Assembly (NCBI GenBank): GCA_017629395.1
Contig: JAGBXH010000293.1
Span: forward strand, 1 to 7,152
DNA: 7,152 bases
Direction of reading: 5' to 3'
Source: Clostridia bacterium
Lineage (GTDB): Bacteria; Bacillota; Clostridia; Oscillospirales; CAG-272
The position numbers were made by a program, and so were the translations under genes. Shown here piece after piece: positions 5,438 to 7,152 of this stretch; positions within the stretch are counted from its first letter, which is position 1; each line of letters opens with the position of its first letter. The notes beneath the pieces are model-generated. The model saw only the letters and a program-made list of their open reading frames with translations, was not told the DNA's origin and did not search any database.

Positions 5438-6234
5438 TACGCTTCTCCTTCTTGAATTTCATCAATCGTTGCAAATCTGTACCCTTGGCTTTTCAAAACA
5501 CCGATCACATCCGAAAGTATTGCTGCATTTGTTTCTGATGTGGGATGCAGCAGCATGATCTCCCCGTTGTGCAAATTATCAAGGATCTTTTTCTTTGCTG
5601 CTTCCAAAGGCATTTGCTTTTGATTATCCCAGTCAGCGTAAGCAAAGCTCCAGAATACTGTCTTATAGCCTTGCTTTGCAACGATATTTAACGACCTTTC
5701 GTCAAATGTCCCCTCAGGCGGTCTGAAATATTTTGACATTGGCTTTCCTGTGAGATTCGTGTATGCTTGCTCAAGCTTGCAAAGCTCACTTTGCAGCTGC
5801 TCCTCGCTCAAGTGCGTAATATCCTTATGCGAATACGTGTGATTACAAACAAGATGTCCCTCGTCCGCCATGCGCACAACCAATTCAGGGTTTCTTTCAA
5901 TCAAGTTTCCAAGTATGAAAAAAGATCCTTTTACAGAATGCTTTTGCATCACGTCAAGAATTTTTTCCACGTTTCCGTTTTCATACCCTGCATCAAAGGT
6001 CAGGTAAATTACCTTATCTTGATTGTGATCGGTATGCTTCTTGTCCACATAAAAGCCGTTATATCGGGTGATCCATTCAACATCAGCATCTATAGGCGGC
6101 TGCGAATGATCCGTCGTGCGTTTACAGTACCAATTGAAGCGCGGACCCGCGCCGGAAGTTATGCATAATATTGTGCATAATGTGAATATTATACACAATG
6201 TGATGCCTGCTCTCAACGATAGCGTTTTTTGCAT
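5437..6234 (-). CDS. pdaA: PdaA-like polysaccharide deacetylase (probable spore cortex muramic delta-lactam enzyme)
   Basis: The 265-residue length is close to Bacillus PdaA. The N-terminus has a hydrophobic signal or anchor at about 9-27. A PdaA-style region then runs through RYNGFYVD into KVIYLTFDAGYENG at 74-87. Further motifs are HLVCNHTYSH with His132 and His136, RPPEGTF at 171-177, VFWSFAYADW ending at 202, and the late MLLH with His230. PdaA removes the acetyl group from N-acetylmuramic acid after the amidase CwlD and so builds the delta-lactam of spore cortex. The second Asp of the classical TFDD motif, normally a metal ligand, is Ala82 here; Bacillus PdaA has Asn. The ATG is set by AAAGGAG (6243-6249), 8 bases upstream. 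It is the first gene of a two-gene operon and is divergent from argG. Assignment to PdaA rests on motif context; spoIIID nearby agrees with a spore role. Confidence 0.85.
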   Translation of the reverse strand: MQKTLSLRAGITLCIIFTLCTILCITSGAGPRFNWYCKRTTDHSQPPIDADVEWITRYNGFYVDKKHTDHNQDKVIYLTFDAGYENGNVEKILDVMQKHSVKGSFFILGNLIERNPELVVRMADEGHLVCNHTYSHKDITHLSEEQLQSELCKLEQAYTNLTGKPMSKYFRPPEGTFDERSLNIVAKQGYKTVFWSFAYADWDNQKQMPLEAAKKKILDNLHNGEIMLLHPTSETNAAILSDVIGVLKSQGYRFATIDEIQEGEA

Positions 6235-6257
6235 TTTATCATCTCCTTTCTCTATTT

Positions 6258-6286
6258 ATTATAAGAGAAATTCGTGATTGTTCTCA
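6258..6286 (-). promoter_or_regulatory. Weak candidate promoter of the deacetylase operon
   Basis: On the minus strand TATAAT (6263-6258) is perfect, but the hexamer 17 bp upstream is TGAGAA (6286-6281), a poor -35. The leader to the ATG would be only about 17 bases. Bacillus pdaA uses the forespore factor sigma-G, and I could not find a convincing sigma-G or sigma-F pair here, so the real promoter is unsettled. Confidence 0.3.
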
Positions 6287-6321
6287 TGGAAATACGTCCC
6301 GTGAAATTTAGGCATTTTGCA

Positions 6322-6339
6322 CATGAATATTCATGCAAG
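6322..6339. promoter_or_regulatory. ARG box (ArgR operator) upstream of argG
   Basis: CATGAATATTCATGCAAG agrees with the recalled 18-bp Bacillus ARG box CATGAATAAAAATKCAAK at 15 positions, and its first 14 bases are a perfect palindrome. It lies about 18 bp upstream of the argG -35 box. ArgR/AhrC hexamers bind such sites when arginine is abundant and repress biosynthetic genes, which fits argG. Confidence 0.75.
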
Positions 6340-6342
6340 ATT

Positions 6343-6360
6343 GTTGAATATTGCTATTGC
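6343..6360. promoter_or_regulatory. Possible second, degenerate ARG box
   Basis: Exactly 3 bp after the first box, the usual spacing in paired ARG boxes, the sequence GTTGAATATTGCTATTGC keeps the left half-site TTGAATA but has a poor right half. It overlaps the argG -35 hexamer (6357-6362), so occupation would block RNA polymerase. Confidence 0.45.
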
Positions 6361-6385
6361 ATTTCTTATAATTATGCAGTATAAT
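6357..6385 (+). promoter_or_regulatory. Sigma-A-like promoter of argG
   Basis: TTGCAT (6357-6362), a 17-bp spacer and TATAAT (6380-6385) place the start point near 6392, about 33 bases before the argG ATG. An ATTCAT half-site at 6388-6393 directly follows the -10 and may be a further ArgR contact. Confidence 0.7.
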
Positions 6386-6424
6386 ATATTCATATTTTCA
6401 AAGCACTATCGAAAGGCATTTATC

Positions 6425-7152
6425 ATGAAAAAACAAATCAAAAAAATCGTTCTTGCATATTCCGGCGGCCTTGACACCTCCATTATCATTCCGTGGCTCA
6501 AAGAAAATTACCCCGGATGCGAGGTCATCGCTGTATCGGGTGACGTTGGACAAGGTACGGAGCTGGACGGACTTGAGGAAAAGGCGATCAAGACGGGCGC
6601 ATCCAAGCTTTATGTACTGGATCTCAAGAAGGATTACATTGAAAATTATATATATCCTTGCCTGAAGGCGGGTGCCGCTTATGAAGAATATCTGCTGGGT
6701 ACCTCTCATGCACGTCCCTGTATAGCAAAAGGACTTGCGGAAATCGCTATCAAGGAAGGCGCAGATGCAATCTGCCACGGCTGTACCGGTAAGGGTAACG
6801 ACCAGGTTCGCTTTGAATTGACCATCAAGGCATTCGCACCCGATATGCAGATCATCGCTCCCTGGCGCGTATGGGACATTAAATCTCGTGACGAAGAAAT
6901 CGACTATGCTGAAGCGCATAATATTCCGCTCAAGATCAGCCGTGAGACCAACTACTCCAAGGATAAGAATATCTGGCATTTGTCGCACGAGGGCTTGGAT
7001 CTGGAAGATCCTGCAAACGAACCTCAGTATCAAAAGCCCGGTTTCTTAGAATTGGGAGTTTGCCCTGAGCAAGCACCCGATACGCCGGCGTACTTGACCA
7101 TTACGTTTGATAAGGGCATTCCCACCGCGATCGACGGCGTGGAAATGGATAG
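6425..7152 (+). CDS. argG: Argininosuccinate synthase (partial, C-terminus off the right edge)
   Basis: The first 242 residues of a family of about 400 are present. The ATP-pyrophosphatase P-loop SGGLDTS is at 13-19, followed by SGDVGQ (38-43), TSHARP (93-98), the strongly conserved HGCTGKGNDQVRFE (118-131) and IIAPWR (143-148). The enzyme joins citrulline and aspartate using ATP, giving argininosuccinate, AMP and pyrophosphate, the penultimate step of arginine synthesis in the cytosol. The ATG is supported by GAAAGG (6411-6416), 8 bases upstream. A sigma-A promoter and ArgR sites lie upstream, so arginine repression is expected. It is divergent from the deacetylase operon. The gene usually next in line is argH, but it would lie beyond the window. 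The identification is firm and the visible part shows no frame break. Confidence 0.97.
   Translation, partial: MKKQIKKIVLAYSGGLDTSIIIPWLKENYPGCEVIAVSGDVGQGTELDGLEEKAIKTGASKLYVLDLKKDYIENYIYPCLKAGAAYEEYLLGTSHARPCIAKGLAEIAIKEGADAICHGCTGKGNDQVRFELTIKAFAPDMQIIAPWRVWDIKSRDEEIDYAEAHNIPLKISRETNYSKDKNIWHLSHEGLDLEDPANEPQYQKPGFLELGVCPEQAPDTPAYLTITFDKGIPTAIDGVEMD

Noticed and set aside
6398..7033. Minus-strand open frame of 211 codons
   Set aside because: It lies antisense to argG and would start inside conserved argG coding sequence; no ribosome binding site and no recognisable domain.

Overview
The window looks like a chromosomal stretch of an anaerobic, Gram-positive, endospore-forming bacterium of the class Clostridia. 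The DNA is moderately AT-rich, ribosome binding sites are strong (AAGGAGG or GGAGG), GTG and TTG starts occur, and there is an unmistakable SpoIIID plus a PdaA-type spore-cortex deacetylase. I saw no transposase, integrase, CRISPR array, tRNA or rRNA; gene content is ordinary core and sporulation functions.

Layout, left to right. (1) Positions 1-846, minus: an archaeal-type cofactor-independent phosphoglycerate mutase (or proposed homoserine kinase of the same family), cut by the left edge. A perfect 13-bp inverted repeat covers its -10 box and start point. (2) 1040-1762, plus: a membrane-anchored protein I do not recognise, divergent from (1), with its own sigma-A-like promoter. (3) 1769-1810: a perfect 19-bp stem that acts as a two-way terminator. 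(4) 1817-2236, minus: a small protein probably of flavodoxin-like fold. (5) 2237-2613: no protein gene; it holds the promoter of gene (4) and then a promoter-to-terminator unit on the plus strand that probably encodes a small RNA of about 135 nt. (6) 2614-2877, minus: spoIIID, with a good match to a sigma-E promoter. (7) 2956-3717 and 3767-4729, plus: an SpoU/TrmH-type RNA 2'-O-methyltransferase followed by a YesL/DUF624-like membrane protein with a TTG start, then a strong terminator. (8) 6234-4766, minus: two exported polysaccharide deacetylases, PdaA-like first, overlapping by one base (TAATG). (9) 6425 to the right edge, plus: argG, whose upstream region carries a close match to a Gram-positive ARG box followed 3 bp later by a degenerate second site.

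The parts with a common theme are spoIIID (mother-cell transcription regulator) and the two deacetylases (peptidoglycan remodelling, the first probably for cortex muramic delta-lactam). argG and the phosphoglycerate mutase/homoserine kinase family gene are metabolic. I do not see a new multigene system. The items most worth a second look are the orphan small-RNA candidate at about 2472-2608, the palindrome in the first promoter, and the two unassigned proteins.
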